Numbered from the stretch's first letter, positions 27,245-37,983 are shown. The stretch is DNA of 64,000 bases from Pseudaminobacter salicylatoxidans (GCF_003148475.1 NZ_QGGG01000015.1:1-64000); one strand, 5' to 3'. Made by a program: numbers and translations. Notes: generated by a model from the letters alone, not told the origin.

Positions 27245-27260
27245 TTAACCGGTTGTTAAC
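27245..27260 (-). promoter_or_regulatory. Perfect CtrA-type box upstream of the methyltransferase
   Basis: TTAA, seven bases (CCGGTTG), TTAAC: an exact match to the CtrA consensus TTAA-N7-TTAAC, centred about 34 bases before the start codon. CtrA is the cell-cycle master regulator of alphaproteobacteria. The remaining DNA up to the tRNA (27261-27563) shows no gene. Confidence 0.55.
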
Positions 27261-27563
27261 CGTTTTATTCGCCCTGTCCATCTCCGTGCGTAAATTACCG
27301 GAAAATATGGTAAATACGCGCCCAGGTTCGGCCGACAGGGAAACTTCAGGTTTTCTGTCGATGCGGAACGGCAGGCGCCTAAAATTCGAGCTGGCCAAGA
27401 GCAATTTGCGCCCACCACCCCTGATTGCATACAGAATTTCACCGCTCTGTGACGCTTGAGGCTCAGCTTCTCGCAAAAAGCTGTCGCGAGATCTTTCTGT
27501 GCGACCGCCCGCTTAAAACGCAGACATCACCGGGCGCGGCATTTCATCGAGGTCGGGAAGAGG

Positions 27564-27648
27564 TGGTGCGGATGAAGGGACTCGAACCCCCACGCCTTTC
27601 GGCACCGGAACCTAAATCCGGGGCGTCTACCAGTTCCGCCACATCCGC
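27564..27648 (-). tRNA. tRNA-Leu (anticodon UAG)
   Basis: 85-nt cloverleaf on the minus strand. Acceptor arms GCGGATG/CATCCGC are followed by A and an encoded CCA. The anticodon stem CCGGA/TCCGG encloses loop TTTAGGT, giving UAG (Leu). The long variable arm and the GTTCGAGTC T-loop are as expected for tRNA-Leu. No integrase or attachment-site repeat was seen beside it. Confidence 0.95.
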
Positions 27649-28016
27649 AGGTGCGGTCGCAAATCTCACGCGGCCATCATTATGTCAATGTCGCAATCGA
27701 ACGATAGGTGTACAAGAGTGTTTTGAAAGGGCGGTAACGCGCGAAGAGTGTTGAAAAATCGGTCCGTCTATGACAAAAGGCGTGTCGAATGTGACGGGTT
27801 ACAAATTCACGCTTCGAGCGAATGTGGTAAGAAGCAGCCAAAACAAAGACTTACCCAAGTTCTGGAGCGCATCGAGAGTAATTGCTGTGTTGATGGCAAA
27901 ACCATCCTGCACATATTGCTTCACCCGCACCGAAGGACTATCCCGCCACGAAAATCTCCGCAGGTCGAGCGGTATGCCGTTTGCCCCGTGGCAGTCGTGA
28001 AAACAAAGGTTTGATG
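27649..28016 (+). other. 368-bp intergenic region before tig
   Basis: Lies between the tRNA-Leu gene (minus) and tig (plus) and must hold the promoters of both. It is less GC-rich than its neighbours. No protein-like frame was recognised; a small 88-codon frame at 27748-28014 overlaps the tig start and has no conserved look. Confidence 0.4.
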
Positions 28017-29492
28017 ATGCAGGTAACCGAAACTCTCAATTCCGGTCTTAAGCGCGAAATCAAGGTAGTCGTTCCGGCCGGCGATATGGAAGCCAAGCTC
28101 GTCGAACGGCTCAACGATGCCAAGGACAAGGTTCGTCTCAATGGCTTCCGGCCGGGCAAGGTGCCGCTGCAGCACCTGCGCAAGGTCTATGGCAAGTCCT
28201 TCATGGCCGAGGTCGTGAACGAGATCCTGTCTAATTCCACGCGCACCATCATCGCCGAGCGTGGCGAGAAGGCCGCCATGCAGCCCGAGGTCAGCATGAC
28301 CGAGGACGAGAAGGAAGCTGAGAAGATCCTGGCCGGCGGTGCCGACTTCGAATTCCAGCTTGCCTATGAAATCGTCCCGACCATCGAAATCCAGGATTTC
28401 AGCAAGATCGCCGTGACCCGTCCGGTCTACGACGTGCCGGAAACGGAAGTCGACGATCAGGTCAAGCGCATCGGCGAATCCTCGCGCTCCTACGAGCCGA
28501 AGGAAGGCAAGGCCGCCGAAGGCGATCGCGTCACCATCGACTATATCGGCAAGATCGACGGCACGCCTTTCAATGGCGGCACGGGCTCCGATCAGCCGCT
28601 GGTTCTGGGTTCGAAGGAATTCATCCCCGGCTTCGAGGATCAACTCGTCGGCATCAAGGCCGGCGATGAGAAGGTCATCACCGTGACCTTCCCGGAGGAG
28701 TACGGCGCCGCGGAGCTGGCCGGCAAGGAAGCCACTTTCGACATCACCGTCAAGGAAGTCGCCAAGCCGGGCGAACTCGAAATCAACGACGAGATGGCCA
28801 AGAACCTCGGCCTCGAATCGCTGGAGCGCCTGCGCGAGATCGTTCGTGGCCAGATCGAGAGCCAGTTCGGCTCGATGACCCGCCAGAAGGTGAAGCGCCA
28901 GCTTCTCGACCAGCTCGACGAGAGCTACAAGTTCGAGGCGCCTTCGAAGCTCATCGAAGCGGAGTTCAACAATATCTGGGAGCAGGTCAATCGCGACCTC
29001 ACTGCTGCCGGACGCACCTTTGCTGACGAAGACACCACCGAAGAGGAAGCCCGCGCCGAATACCAGCGTCTGGCTGAGCGCCGCGTGCGCCTTGGCCTGG
29101 TGCTTGCCGAGATCGGCGAGAAGGCGGGCGTGCAGGTGAGCGATGAGGAGATGCAGCGCGCGCTGTTCGACGTCGTGCGCCGCTATCCGGCCAACCAGCA
29201 GCAGGAAATCTTCGAATTCTATCGTGGCAACCCGAATGCGCTTGCCACGGTGCGCGCTCCGCTCTTCGAGGAAAAGGTCATCGACCATCTGCTGACGCAG
29301 ATTTCCGTCACCGACCAGAAGGTGAGCAAGGAAGAGTTGATGGCCGACGACGAGGACGAGGCCGCCGAGGCCAAGCCTGAGAAGAAGACCAAGAAGGCTG
29401 CCGCCAAGAAGGCCGACGACGCTGCGGCCGAAGAGCCGAAGAAGAAGGCAGCGCCGAAGAAGAAGGCCGCCAAGGAAGGCGACGCCGAATAA
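28017..29492 (+). CDS. tig: Trigger factor, ribosome-associated chaperone and PPIase
   Basis: 491 residues. The N-terminal ribosome-binding signature GFRPGKVP is at 43-50, an FKBP-type peptidyl-prolyl isomerase domain lies at about 155-245 ([26 protein letters not shown]), and a helical C-terminal chaperone domain follows. A long Lys/Ala/Glu tail (repeated KKAAAKK-type motifs) extends the protein beyond the usual ~430-450 residues. Two in-frame ATGs occur at 28014 and 28017; the second has better spacing from AAAGG. Confidence 0.95.
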   Translation: MQVTETLNSGLKREIKVVVPAGDMEAKLVERLNDAKDKVRLNGFRPGKVPLQHLRKVYGKSFMAEVVNEILSNSTRTIIAERGEKAAMQPEVSMTEDEKEAEKILAGGADFEFQLAYEIVPTIEIQDFSKIAVTRPVYDVPETEVDDQVKRIGESSRSYEPKEGKAAEGDRVTIDYIGKIDGTPFNGGTGSDQPLVLGSKEFIPGFEDQLVGIKAGDEKVITVTFPEEYGAAELAGKEATFDITVKEVAKPGELEINDEMAKNLGLESLERLREIVRGQIESQFGSMTRQKVKRQLLDQLDESYKFEAPSKLIEAEFNNIWEQVNRDLTAAGRTFADEDTTEEEARAEYQRLAERRVRLGLVLAEIGEKAGVQVSDEEMQRALFDVVRRYPANQQQEIFEFYRGNPNALATVRAPLFEEKVIDHLLTQISVTDQKVSKEELMADDEDEAAEAKPEKKTKKAAAKKADDAAAEEPKKKAAPKKKAAKEGDAE

Positions 29493-29516
29493 GGCGCTCT
29501 TTCAGAAATGATAATG

Positions 29517-29546
29517 AAAAGGCCGTCCGGATCGGGCGGCCTTTTT
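29517..29546 (+). terminator. Rho-independent terminator after tig
   Basis: GGCCGTCC, loop GGATC, GGGCGGCC, then TTTTTC. It starts about 29 bases after the tig stop, between converging tig and radC, and probably serves tig. Confidence 0.85.
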
Positions 29547-29596
29547 CTTTGCCTGTCTGTGCGCCTTGCCGGTGCTCAGGTCGTGAGGACCGCTGA

Positions 29597-30352
29597 TCAG
29601 ATCAGCAGCAGGCCCTTCATGCTGGCATGACCGTTCTTGCCGATGATGATGTGATCGTGCACGGCGATGCCGAGCGGCTTGGCAATCTCGATGATGGTCC
29701 TGGTCATCTCGATATCGGCGCGCGACGGTGTCGGGTCGCCGGAGGGATGGTTGTGCGCGAGAATGATGGCCGTGGCCGATAACTCCAGTGCGCGACGCAC
29801 CACTTCGCGCGGATAGACGGGGGTGTGGTCCACCGTTCCCATCTGCTGCACCTCGTCGGCAATCAGCGCGTTCTTTTTGTCGAGAAAGAGGATGCGGAAC
29901 TGTTCGCGCTCTTCAAACGCCATCGCGGCACGGCAGTAGTCGAGCACCTGGCTCCATGAGGACAGCAGCTCGCGCCCGCGAATTTCGCCTCGCGCCATGC
30001 GCTGCGCCGCGGCCGCCACGATCTTGAGGTCGAGCGCGGCGCCTTCACCGATATTTTCCACCTCCCGCAGCAAGCGTTCCGGTGCGCCAAGCACTTCCGC
30101 GAGAGATCCGAAGCGTTTCAGCAGCGCCTTGGCGCGTTCCTTGGTGTCGGCGCGCGGGATCGAACGGAACAGCAGCAGTTCGAGGATTTCGTAATCCGAG
30201 AGCGTGTCAGGCCCGGTCTGCCGGAAGCGCTCGCGCAGGCGCTGGCGATGGCCGAGATAATGCGGCTTCTCTTCCGACGGTGGGGAAGGTTTCAGGTCTC
30301 GCGGCGGCCGTTCGGCGAAAAAACTGCGCTCATCGTTGCGGTCATCGACCAT
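29597..30352 (-). CDS. radC: RadC-family JAMM/MPN protein
   Basis: 251 residues. A helix-hairpin-helix-like N-terminal part ([29 protein letters not shown]) leads into a JAB/JAMM metal-binding domain with [14 protein letters not shown]: His200, His202 and Asp213 form the zinc site. The cellular role is unsettled; the link to DNA repair was historical. The ATG at 30352 follows a G-rich ribosome-binding site (GGGGGGA) and is preferred over the GTG/ATG further upstream. It follows map after 48 bp on the same strand. Confidence 0.92.
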   Translation of the reverse strand: MVDDRNDERSFFAERPPRDLKPSPPSEEKPHYLGHRQRLRERFRQTGPDTLSDYEILELLLFRSIPRADTKERAKALLKRFGSLAEVLGAPERLLREVENIGEGAALDLKIVAAAAQRMARGEIRGRELLSSWSQVLDYCRAAMAFEEREQFRILFLDKKNALIADEVQQMGTVDHTPVYPREVVRRALELSATAIILAHNHPSGDPTPSRADIEMTRTIIEIAKPLGIAVHDHIIIGKNGHASMKGLLLI

Positions 30353-30400
30353 GCAATCCCCCCGGCTTGCTCGCCGCACGTGACGGCGTCCGGAAGGATA

Positions 30401-31228
30401 TTAGAAAGGCAGGCCCGGCCGGTCGAGCCCCTTGGGCGACAGCGTGAAAATTTCGCAACCATCTGCGGTTACGCCCACGGTGTGCTCATACTGCGCCGAG
30501 AGCGAGCGGTCGCGCGTGACGGCGGTCCAGCCATCGGAGAGCACCTTCACATGCGGCCGCCCGAGATTGATCATCGGCTCGATGGTGAAGATCATGCCTT
30601 CGCGCAGTTCGACGCCCTCGTTGGAGTTGCCATAGTGCAGGATGTTCGGCGCGTCATGGAACAGCAGGCCGACGCCGTGCCCGCAGAAATCGCGCACCAC
30701 CGAACACCGCTCGCCTTCCGCATAGCTCTGGATGGCAGCACCGATCGCGCCGGTGCGCGCGCCGGGCTTCACGGCCGCAATGCCGCGCAGCAGGCATTCG
30801 TAGGTCACTTCCAGCAGGCGCTCGGCGGCGCGCTTGATGGTGCCGACCGGATACATGCGGCTTGCGTCGCCATGCCAGCCGTCGAGGATGTAGGTAACGT
30901 CGATATTGACGATGTCGCCGTCGCGCAGCGGCTTGTCGTCGGGAATGCCGTGGCAGACGACGTGATTGATCGAGGTGCAGGTCGACTTCGTGTAACCGCG
31001 ATAGTTCAGTGTGGCGGGCAGAGCGCCATTGTCCATGCCGAATTCGAAGACGAAACGGTCGATCGCGTTGGTCGTCACGCCGGGCTTGACGATGTCAGCC
31101 AGTTCGTCGAGGCAGCGCGCGGTCAGGTTGCAGGCCTTGCGCATGCCCACGAACGCATCCTCGCCGTAAAGGCGAATCTGACCGGTATTGCGAAGCGGTG
31201 CCGTTGCGGCGTCCAGATAGGTGACCAT
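30401..31228 (-). CDS. map: Type I methionine aminopeptidase
   Basis: 275 residues, slightly longer than the ~264 of E. coli. It removes initiator methionine from nascent proteins. Metal-site motifs are visible: VCHGIPDD (His), DGDIVNIDVTYILDGWHGDASRMY (two Asp), RDFCGHGVGLLFHDAP (His) and GMIFTIEPMINLG (Glu), with the last Glu in AQYEHTVGVT. The start is placed at MVTYLDAATAPL; the earlier part of the frame is not conserved. radC is directly downstream. Confidence 0.95.
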   Translation of the reverse strand: MVTYLDAATAPLRNTGQIRLYGEDAFVGMRKACNLTARCLDELADIVKPGVTTNAIDRFVFEFGMDNGALPATLNYRGYTKSTCTSINHVVCHGIPDDKPLRDGDIVNIDVTYILDGWHGDASRMYPVGTIKRAAERLLEVTYECLLRGIAAVKPGARTGAIGAAIQSYAEGERCSVVRDFCGHGVGLLFHDAPNILHYGNSNEGVELREGMIFTIEPMINLGRPHVKVLSDGWTAVTRDRSLSAQYEHTVGVTADGCEIFTLSPKGLDRPGLPF

Positions 31229-31810
31229 GTGATAAAACCTGCGTGTCGAAAGGCGGGTGCGCGAAAACCCGGGACCGCCATGATGTGACACCTGAGGGCG
31301 TTTTCTTCAAGCCCAAAGGCGATCAAAGGCACGAAATGCGACCGATTGCTCCGCATGGAAAGGGGTTCTCGGGTCGGTATCGGTGGCTGCGGCCACGTGT
31401 AAGGTGTTCATCCAGTATTATGCCTTTCTCGGCGAGGGGCGGGCCAAAGCGCTGATTTCTGTCGGTTACAGATCATGAGACGCTTTGTGGGGAGTTGACC
31501 GCAGCCGGGACCGAAGGCAATTTGTCGCCCGTGCCGCAAGCCATGGTAGCGGCGGCGCCGTGGATCGGGGGACCATCGAGGCTTTTGCGTTCGATGACGT
31601 GCCGGATTCACGACGGTGATGCCGGTTTCGGGCGGGGGGCTTGGAACCGGCATCATCCATCCGATCTTATATCGATGGGAAAACGCAGGCCGTGCCGCTT
31701 TCCTTCGCGGGATAGACGTGATACGAGCCGGTGCCATTCCTGACGGAAACAGACGAGTCGACGCTGCTCATCCCGAGTACAGCGCGCGTTTCCCGTATCG
31801 AGGGCTAGGC
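31229..31810 (+). other. 582-bp intergenic region between divergent map and guaB
   Basis: No gene recognised. It should contain promoters for map and guaB. The most notable structure is a long inverted repeat at 31618-31654, listed separately. A TTATAT at 31667-31672 could be a -10 element for guaB, but the nearest -35-like TTGGAA is 20 bp away, so the assignment is weak. Confidence 0.4.
31618..31654 (+). repeat. Long inverted repeat in the guaB upstream region
   Basis: GATGCCGGTTTC, 13-base G-rich spacer, GGAACCGGCATC: 11 of 12 positions pair. It lies about 157 bases before the guaB start. No T-run follows, so it is not a standard terminator; an operator or leader hairpin is possible. Confidence 0.5.
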
Positions 31811-33313
31811 ATGGCAAAGATCATAGAAACCGCAACCGGCGCCACGGCGCTGACATTTGATGACGTGCTCCTGCAGCCCGGTCACTCCGAAATCATGCCC
31901 GGCCAGACGGACATCGGTACCGTGATCGCCGGCGACATAGAGCTGAACATTCCGATTCTTTCGGCCGCCATGGATACGGTGACAGAGGCAAGGCTCGCTA
32001 TCGCCATGGCGCAGGCTGGCGGTATCGGCGTCATCCATCGCAATTTCACGCCGGCCGAACAGGCCGAGCAGGTGCGGCAGGTCAAGAAGTTCGAATCCGG
32101 CATGGTGGTGAACCCCGTCACCATCGGTCCCGATGCAACGCTGGCCGATGCCCAGGCGCTGATGCGCGCGCACGACATTTCCGGCATTCCCGTGGTCGAG
32201 AAGGGCGGTACAGGCGGCCATAGAACCGGCCGCCTCGTCGGCATTCTCACCAATCGCGACGTTCGGTTCGCGAACGATCCGGCCCAGAAGGTCCATGAAC
32301 TGATGACCCGCGAGAATCTGGTCACGGTGAAGGACAATGTCGATCAGACCGAAGCCAAGCGCCTGCTGCACCAGCACCGCATCGAAAAGCTGCTGGTGGT
32401 GGACAATGACGGCAACTGCATCGGCCTCATCACCGTCAAGGACATCGAGAAGTCGCAACTCAATCCCAACGCGTCGAAGGATTCGCAAGGCCGCCTGCGC
32501 GCGGCTGCGGCCACCAGCGTGGGCGATGACGGCTTCGAGCGTGCCGAGCGCCTGATCGATGCCGGCGTGGACCTTTTGGTCATCGACACCGCGCACGGCC
32601 ATTCCCAGCGCGTGCTGGATGCGGTGACGCGGGCCAAGAAGCTCTCCAATTCCGTGCGCATCATGGCCGGTAACGTCGCGACCGCCGACGGCACGCAGGC
32701 GTTGATCGACGCCGGCGCAGACGCGGTGAAGGTCGGCATTGGGCCTGGCTCCATCTGCACCACCCGCATCGTCGCGGGCGTTGGTGTGCCGCAGCTTTCG
32801 GCGATCATGGCCGCCGTCGAAACCGCGCATAAGGCAAGCATCTCCGTCATCGCCGACGGTGGCATCAAGTTCTCCGGCGATCTCGCAAAGGCGCTTGCCG
32901 CCGGCGCCAGTGCGGCCATGATCGGTTCGCTTCTGGCCGGCACGGATGAAAGCCCCGGTGAGGTCTATCTCTATCAGGGCCGTTCCTTCAAAGCCTATCG
33001 CGGCATGGGCTCGGTGGGTGCGATGGCGCGCGGCTCGGCCGACCGCTATTTCCAGGCGGAAGTGCGCGATACGCTGAAGCTGGTGCCCGAAGGCATCGAA
33101 GGGCAGGTGCCTTACAAGGGCCCCGTCGCCGGCGTCCTGCATCAGCTTGCCGGCGGCCTGCGCGCCGCGATGGGCTATGTCGGCGGCGCCAACCTCACGG
33201 ACTTCCGCGACAAGGCGACCTTCGTGCGCATTTCGACAGCGGGCTTGCGCGAAAGCCACGCCCATGACGTGACGATCACGCGCGAAAGCCCGAACTATCC
33301 CGGCAGCTTCTGA
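31811..33313 (+). CDS. guaB: Inosine-5'-monophosphate dehydrogenase
   Basis: 500 residues. It oxidises IMP to XMP with NAD+, the first committed step of GMP synthesis. The catalytic loop is [15 protein letters not shown] (Cys316 forms the thioimidate), preceded by [11 protein letters not shown]. Two CBS domains at about 97-220 ([22 protein letters not shown]) interrupt the TIM barrel as usual. The flap Arg-Tyr region is [19 protein letters not shown]. The start gives [21 protein letters not shown], typical of alphaproteobacteria. Confidence 0.97.
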   Translation: MAKIIETATGATALTFDDVLLQPGHSEIMPGQTDIGTVIAGDIELNIPILSAAMDTVTEARLAIAMAQAGGIGVIHRNFTPAEQAEQVRQVKKFESGMVVNPVTIGPDATLADAQALMRAHDISGIPVVEKGGTGGHRTGRLVGILTNRDVRFANDPAQKVHELMTRENLVTVKDNVDQTEAKRLLHQHRIEKLLVVDNDGNCIGLITVKDIEKSQLNPNASKDSQGRLRAAAATSVGDDGFERAERLIDAGVDLLVIDTAHGHSQRVLDAVTRAKKLSNSVRIMAGNVATADGTQALIDAGADAVKVGIGPGSICTTRIVAGVGVPQLSAIMAAVETAHKASISVIADGGIKFSGDLAKALAAGASAAMIGSLLAGTDESPGEVYLYQGRSFKAYRGMGSVGAMARGSADRYFQAEVRDTLKLVPEGIEGQVPYKGPVAGVLHQLAGGLRAAMGYVGGANLTDFRDKATFVRISTAGLRESHAHDVTITRESPNYPGSF

Positions 33314-33386
33314 TCGAAAAGATCACGTTAAAACAATAGCTTGGATGCGATAAAATATCATCGCACTCAAGCTCAGTCGCCCAAAG

Positions 33387-33424
33387 AAAAGCGGCCGCCC
33401 CGATCCCGGAGCGGCCGCTTTTGC
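33387..33424. terminator. Bidirectional rho-independent terminator between guaB and rnd
   Basis: AAAAGCGGCCGC, 12-base loop, GCGGCCGCTTTT: perfect 12-base arms with A-run and T-run on opposite sides, midway between converging guaB and rnd, so it can stop both. Confidence 0.92.
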
Positions 33425-33450
33425 TTGGAGAGTCCCGGCCTCGACCGGTG

Positions 33451-34605
33451 TTATTTGGTTTCGAACACGACCACCTTGCGCTGTTCGAATTTCACGCCGA
33501 GTTCGCCGCGGACGAGCCGTGCCGCGTCGTTGCCGAACACTTCCCGCCGCCAGCCGTGCATGGCCGGCACGTCCGCCTTGTCACCCTGGGCGGCGATGCG
33601 ATCGATGTCGTCGCTCGATGCCAGCACCTTGGCGGCCACGCCTTCCTTTTCGGCAATCTGGCGCAGCAGCACCTTGAGCAGTTCGGCGGCGGCATTGCTG
33701 CCTTCCGGCGCGTGCTGTTGCTTGGGCAGCCTGGGCAGTTCTTCCTTGGAAAGCTGCAAAGCCTTGTTGACGATCTCCAGCAGCGCGGCGGCGGTGGAAG
33801 AGCGTTCCCACCCCTTCGGCACGGTGCGCAAGCGTCCCAGTGCATTGGTGTCGCGCGGCTGCTGCTGGGCGATTTCGTAGACTGCATCGTCCTTCAGCAC
33901 CCGCCCGCGCGGCACGTTGCGTTCACGGGCCTCACGCTCGCGCCAGGCGGCGACGCCTTGCAGCACGGCAAGTTCTATCGGCTTGCGCACGCGCATCTTG
34001 AGGCGCTTCCAGGCGTCGTCCGGATGCGGGTCGTAGGTTTCGCGGGAGGTCAATACCTCCATCTCCTCGTTGAGCCAGTGGCTGCGATTGTCGCGCTCGA
34101 GTTGCCCCTTGAGATGCTGATAGACGTCAATCAGGTGGGTAACATCGGCCAGTGCGTAGGAAAGCTGCTTTTCGGTGAGCGGGCGGCTGCGCCAGTCGGT
34201 GAAGCGCGACGACTTGTCGAGATGTGTCCCGGTGACCTTCTGGACGAGCTGGTCATAGGAGACGCTGTCACCGAAGCCGCACACCATGGCCGCCACCTGC
34301 GTGTCGAACACCGGGTGCGGGATGAGGTCGCCGAGATGGAAGATGATCTCGATGTCCTGCCGGGCGGCGTGGAAGACCTTCTCCACCGCGCTGTCGGCCA
34401 TCAGTTCGAAGAACGGCTTGAGGTCGATGTCCGGCGAAAGCGGGTCGATCAGAGCGGTCACGCCCGGCGCAGCCATCTGTATCAGGCACAGTTCCGGCCA
34501 GAAGGTGGTTTCGCGGATGAACTCGGTGTCGACCGTCACGAAAGCCGATTTGGCGAGCGCGGCGATAGCGGTTTCAAGCTCTTGCTGAGTGGTTATGACG
34601 TGCAT
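33451..34605 (-). CDS. rnd: Ribonuclease D
   Basis: 384 residues. A DEDD-type 3'-5' exoribonuclease that trims tRNA and other stable RNA ends. Exo motif I is FVTVDTEFIRE (Asp26, Glu28), motif II is around FHAARQDIEII, and motif III is SYALADVTHLIDVYQHL. One or two HRDC domains follow (LAVLQGVAAWREREARERNVPRG). The start is at MHVITTQQELE; the frame continues upstream without resemblance. Confidence 0.95.
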   Translation of the reverse strand: MHVITTQQELETAIAALAKSAFVTVDTEFIRETTFWPELCLIQMAAPGVTALIDPLSPDIDLKPFFELMADSAVEKVFHAARQDIEIIFHLGDLIPHPVFDTQVAAMVCGFGDSVSYDQLVQKVTGTHLDKSSRFTDWRSRPLTEKQLSYALADVTHLIDVYQHLKGQLERDNRSHWLNEEMEVLTSRETYDPHPDDAWKRLKMRVRKPIELAVLQGVAAWREREARERNVPRGRVLKDDAVYEIAQQQPRDTNALGRLRTVPKGWERSSTAAALLEIVNKALQLSKEELPRLPKQQHAPEGSNAAAELLKVLLRQIAEKEGVAAKVLASSDDIDRIAAQGDKADVPAMHGWRREVFGNDAARLVRGELGVKFEQRKVVVFETK

Positions 34606-34698
34606 GAAATTTCTTTGGAAAGAAAGGAAAGTCCATTTCCTTTCAGTCCGAAGGCCGTTCGTCAAGCTTTGCGAGGAATTTAGAGCGTCTGCCCGGTG

Positions 34699-35931
34699 CT
34701 ACCTTCCGCCATCGCCCCTGCGCCGCGCCAGCCGCGCAAAAACCGTCGATGTGCGCAAAAGGGCGATAAAGTGGCTGCGCCGGCTGGCGGGGACAGGTTC
34801 GCTGACACCCATGCGGTAGAAGATGATGACGATGAAAACGGCATAGACCGCAGCCGTGAAACCGAATAGCGCCTGGGGGCCGAGAAACTCCATCACGGTG
34901 GAGGCGGCGAAGGGGCCGCCGATGGCGCCGATCGAATAGAAAAGCATCAGCGCGGCATTCACCAGCACGAATTCATGGCTGTCGGCGCGATCGTTGGCAT
35001 GCGCGGCCGACAGCGAATACAGCGGCATGGCGAAGGAGCCGAAGATGAACACCAGCACCATGTTGGTTGCAGGGTCGGTGCCAGCAAAGCTGGCCAGCGC
35101 GACAGCTGCAAGCATTGCAAGGAAGGTGGTGAGAAGCAGAACCTTGCGGCGGTCCCACCGGTCGGAAAGGCTGCCCAGCGGATATTGGATGAGCGCGCCG
35201 CCGATAATGCCGACGCACACGAAGGTCACCACATCCGCAACCGACATGCCGATCTGCTCGGCATAGACGGGCGACAGCGTGCGGAACGCGCTGTTGGTGA
35301 TGCCGACCGCGACGCAGCCGATGGCGCCGACCGGCGAAATACGCCAGACGCGTACCAGGTCGAGCTTGACGTCCTCGGGCGCTTTCGGATTAGAGCGGTC
35401 GCCGAGCGACACCGGCACCAGCGAAAGGGTGATCATGATCGACATGATGGCGAAGATGGCGAAGCCGCCGGCGCCGAAGACGGGAATCATGAACTGCGCG
35501 CCTGTCACCGACCCGATGTCGATGATGCGATAAAGCGCGAGCAATCGTGCGCGGTCGTGATTCTTCGCGCCTGAATTCAGCCAACTCTCCATGACCGTGA
35601 ACAGGCCGGCGAAGCAGAAACCGGTGACGAAGCGCATGGCGGACCACATCACCGGGTCGATGACCAGTACGAGCAACAGCGTGACCGCCGAGGCGATGGC
35701 GGCGAGCGCGGAGAAGGAGCGCACATGCCCGACTGACTTCATGATGCGCGAGATCGCCATGCAGCCGAGCAGGAACCCTGCGAAATAGGTGGTTCCCATG
35801 AAGCCGATGACCGTGGGGGAAAAGCCTTCCTGCGCCCCGCGCAGCGCAATCAGCGTGCCTTGCAGGCCGTTGCCGCCCAGCAGGAACCCGGCGGCGATGA
35901 GAAGGGGGATCAGCGGTCGAATGGAGGACAT
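34699..35931 (-). CDS. Major facilitator superfamily transporter
   Basis: 410 residues with about twelve hydrophobic segments. The MFS signature between helices 2 and 3 is degenerate (CMAISRIMKSVGHVR), and the second-half counterpart is recognisable as LSDRWDRRKVLL. General appearance resembles the YcaD/TsgA-like exporter group. The substrate cannot be predicted. It is divergent from aspS with a 198-bp gap. Confidence 0.85.
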   Translation of the reverse strand: MSSIRPLIPLLIAAGFLLGGNGLQGTLIALRGAQEGFSPTVIGFMGTTYFAGFLLGCMAISRIMKSVGHVRSFSALAAIASAVTLLLVLVIDPVMWSAMRFVTGFCFAGLFTVMESWLNSGAKNHDRARLLALYRIIDIGSVTGAQFMIPVFGAGGFAIFAIMSIMITLSLVPVSLGDRSNPKAPEDVKLDLVRVWRISPVGAIGCVAVGITNSAFRTLSPVYAEQIGMSVADVVTFVCVGIIGGALIQYPLGSLSDRWDRRKVLLLTTFLAMLAAVALASFAGTDPATNMVLVFIFGSFAMPLYSLSAAHANDRADSHEFVLVNAALMLFYSIGAIGGPFAASTVMEFLGPQALFGFTAAVYAVFIVIIFYRMGVSEPVPASRRSHFIALLRTSTVFARLARRRGDGGR

Positions 35932-36129
35932 CAGGCAACTGTCTGGTGAACGAGCCCGATTTGTGGACCATAGGTGAACGCTTTGCCAGCATCAAACCGA
36001 CGCCAAATGATCCAGAACGCGCCATCGCCTTGACAAAACACTGCGCCCATGCGCTTTTCGGCCGAATTTTCCGGCTGTGCACGCATATGTGTCCGCATGG
36101 CCAAGCAACCCTCCTGACCGGAATTCATC

Positions 36130-37920
36130 ATGCATCGTTACCGCACTCATACTTGTGGCCAATTGAGAAAATCGGATGTTGGATCGGTCGTTCGGCTGTC
36201 GGGCTGGGTGCATCGCGTCCGCGACCACGGCGGCCTGCTGTTCATTGACCTTCGAGACCACTACGGCCTGACCCAGATCGTCGCCGATCCGGATTCACCG
36301 TGCTTCAAGATCGCCGAGACCGTTCGTGGCGAATGGGTCGTCCGCATCGACGGTGAGGTCAAGGCGCGCACCTCCGAGACGGTCAACACGAACCTTCCCA
36401 CCGGCGAGATCGAGATTTTCGCCCGCGAGATGGAAGTGCTGTCGGCCGCCAAGGAGCTGCCGCTGCCGGTCTTCGGCGAGCCGGACTATCCGGAAGACAT
36501 TCGCCTGAAGTACCGCTTCCTCGACCTGCGCCGCGATACGCTGCACAGGAACATCGTGCAGCGCACCAGGATCATTGCCGACATGCGCAAACGCATGGGC
36601 GAGGTGGGCTTCACCGAATATTCGACGCCGATCCTGACGGCCTCTTCGCCGGAAGGCGCACGCGATTTCCTCGTGCCGAGCCGCATCCATCCGGGAAAGT
36701 TCTTCGCGCTGCCGCAGGCGCCGCAGCAGTATAAGCAGCTTCTGATGGTGGCCGGCTTCGACCGCTATTTCCAGATCGCGCCCTGCTTCCGCGACGAAGA
36801 CCCGCGCGCCGACCGCCTGCCGGGCGAGTTCTACCAGCTCGACCTCGAAATGAGCTTCGTGACCCAGGAAGACGTCTGGGACACGATGGAGCCGGTCATG
36901 CGCGGCGTGTTCGAAGAATTCGCGGAGGGTAAGCCGGTTACACAGAAGTTCCGCCGTATCCCCTACGACACGGCCATCCGCACTTACGGCACCGACAAGC
37001 CGGACCTGCGCAACCCGATCGAAATCCAGGCGGTCACGCAGCACTTTGCTGGTTCGGGTTTCAAGGTGTTCGCCAACATGATCGCCAACGATCCGAAGGT
37101 CGAGGTGTGGGCGATCCCCGCCAAGACCGGCGGCTCCAGAGCTTTCTGCGACCGCATGAATTCCTGGGCGCAGGGCGAAGGTCAGCCAGGCCTCGGCTAC
37201 ATCTTCTGGCGCAAGGAAGGCGAAAAGCTCGAAGGCGCCGGCCCCATCGCCAAGAATATCGGCGAGGAACGCACGGAAGCGATCCGCACGCAGCTCGGTC
37301 TTGAGGACGGCGACGCCGCCTTCTTCGTCGCCGGCGACCCCGCCAAGTTCTACAAGTTTGCCGGCGAGGCGCGCACCCGTGCAGGCGAGGAGCTGAACCT
37401 CGTTGACCGTGACCGCTTCGAACTGTGCTGGATTGTCGATTTCCCCTTCTACGAATGGCTCGAGGACGAGAAGAAGATCGACTTTGCCCACAATCCGTTC
37501 TCGATGCCGCAGGGCGGACTGGAAGCCCTCACCAGCCAGGACCCGCTGACCATCAAGGCCTACCAGTACGACATGGTCTGCAACGGCTTCGAAATCGCGT
37601 CGGGTTCCATCCGCAACCAGCTTCCGGAAGTGATGGTCAAGGCCTTCGAGCTGACCGGCAAATCGCGCGAGGAAGTCGAGGAGCATTTCGGCGGTCTCTA
37701 CCGTGCTTTCCAGTACGGTGCGCCGCCGCATGGCGGCATGGCGGCCGGCATCGACCGTGTTGTCATGCTGCTGGTCGGCGCCAAGAACCTGCGCGAGGTG
37801 ACGTTGTTCCCGATGAACCAGCAGGCGCAGGATCTGCTGATGGGCGCGCCCGCCGAGGCCACGCCGACGCAGCTTCGCGAACTCTCGCTGCGCATCATGG
37901 CGCCTAAGAAGGAAGATTGA
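36130..37920 (+). CDS. aspS: Aspartyl-tRNA synthetase (bacterial type)
   Basis: 596 residues, the long bacterial form with the GAD insertion. An N-terminal OB-fold anticodon-binding domain ([24 protein letters not shown]) is followed by class II motif 2 ([20 protein letters not shown]) and motif 3 ([15 protein letters not shown]). It charges tRNA-Asp; alphaproteobacterial enzymes may also mischarge tRNA-Asn when GatCAB is used, which cannot be judged from this window. Confidence 0.96.
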   Translation: MHRYRTHTCGQLRKSDVGSVVRLSGWVHRVRDHGGLLFIDLRDHYGLTQIVADPDSPCFKIAETVRGEWVVRIDGEVKARTSETVNTNLPTGEIEIFAREMEVLSAAKELPLPVFGEPDYPEDIRLKYRFLDLRRDTLHRNIVQRTRIIADMRKRMGEVGFTEYSTPILTASSPEGARDFLVPSRIHPGKFFALPQAPQQYKQLLMVAGFDRYFQIAPCFRDEDPRADRLPGEFYQLDLEMSFVTQEDVWDTMEPVMRGVFEEFAEGKPVTQKFRRIPYDTAIRTYGTDKPDLRNPIEIQAVTQHFAGSGFKVFANMIANDPKVEVWAIPAKTGGSRAFCDRMNSWAQGEGQPGLGYIFWRKEGEKLEGAGPIAKNIGEERTEAIRTQLGLEDGDAAFFVAGDPAKFYKFAGEARTRAGEELNLVDRDRFELCWIVDFPFYEWLEDEKKIDFAHNPFSMPQGGLEALTSQDPLTIKAYQYDMVCNGFEIASGSIRNQLPEVMVKAFELTGKSREEVEEHFGGLYRAFQYGAPPHGGMAAGIDRVVMLLVGAKNLREVTLFPMNQQAQDLLMGAPAEATPTQLRELSLRIMAPKKED

Positions 37921-37949
37921 GAAACGCCCGCAAGCGATTCTCACGGCAA

Positions 37950-37983
37950 CAAAAAAGCCCGGCAGCGATGCCGGGCTTTTTTG
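37950..37983. terminator. Rho-independent terminator after aspS
   Basis: A-run, GCCCGGC, loop AGCGAT, GCCGGGC, T-run of six. It lies between converging aspS and the unknown periplasmic-protein gene and has A/T tracts suited to both strands. Confidence 0.92.

Noticed and set aside
27564-27648. tRNA-Leu as an integration site for a mobile element
   Set aside because: No integrase, no direct repeat of the tRNA 3' end and no phage-like genes nearby; the same holds for the tRNA at 58822.
27748-28014. 88-codon plus-strand frame before tig
   Set aside because: No recognisable protein pattern and it overlaps the tig ribosome-binding site; treated as non-coding.
31229-31810. Purine riboswitch before guaB
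   Set aside because: No conserved purine-aptamer core was recognised; only an inverted repeat of unknown role.
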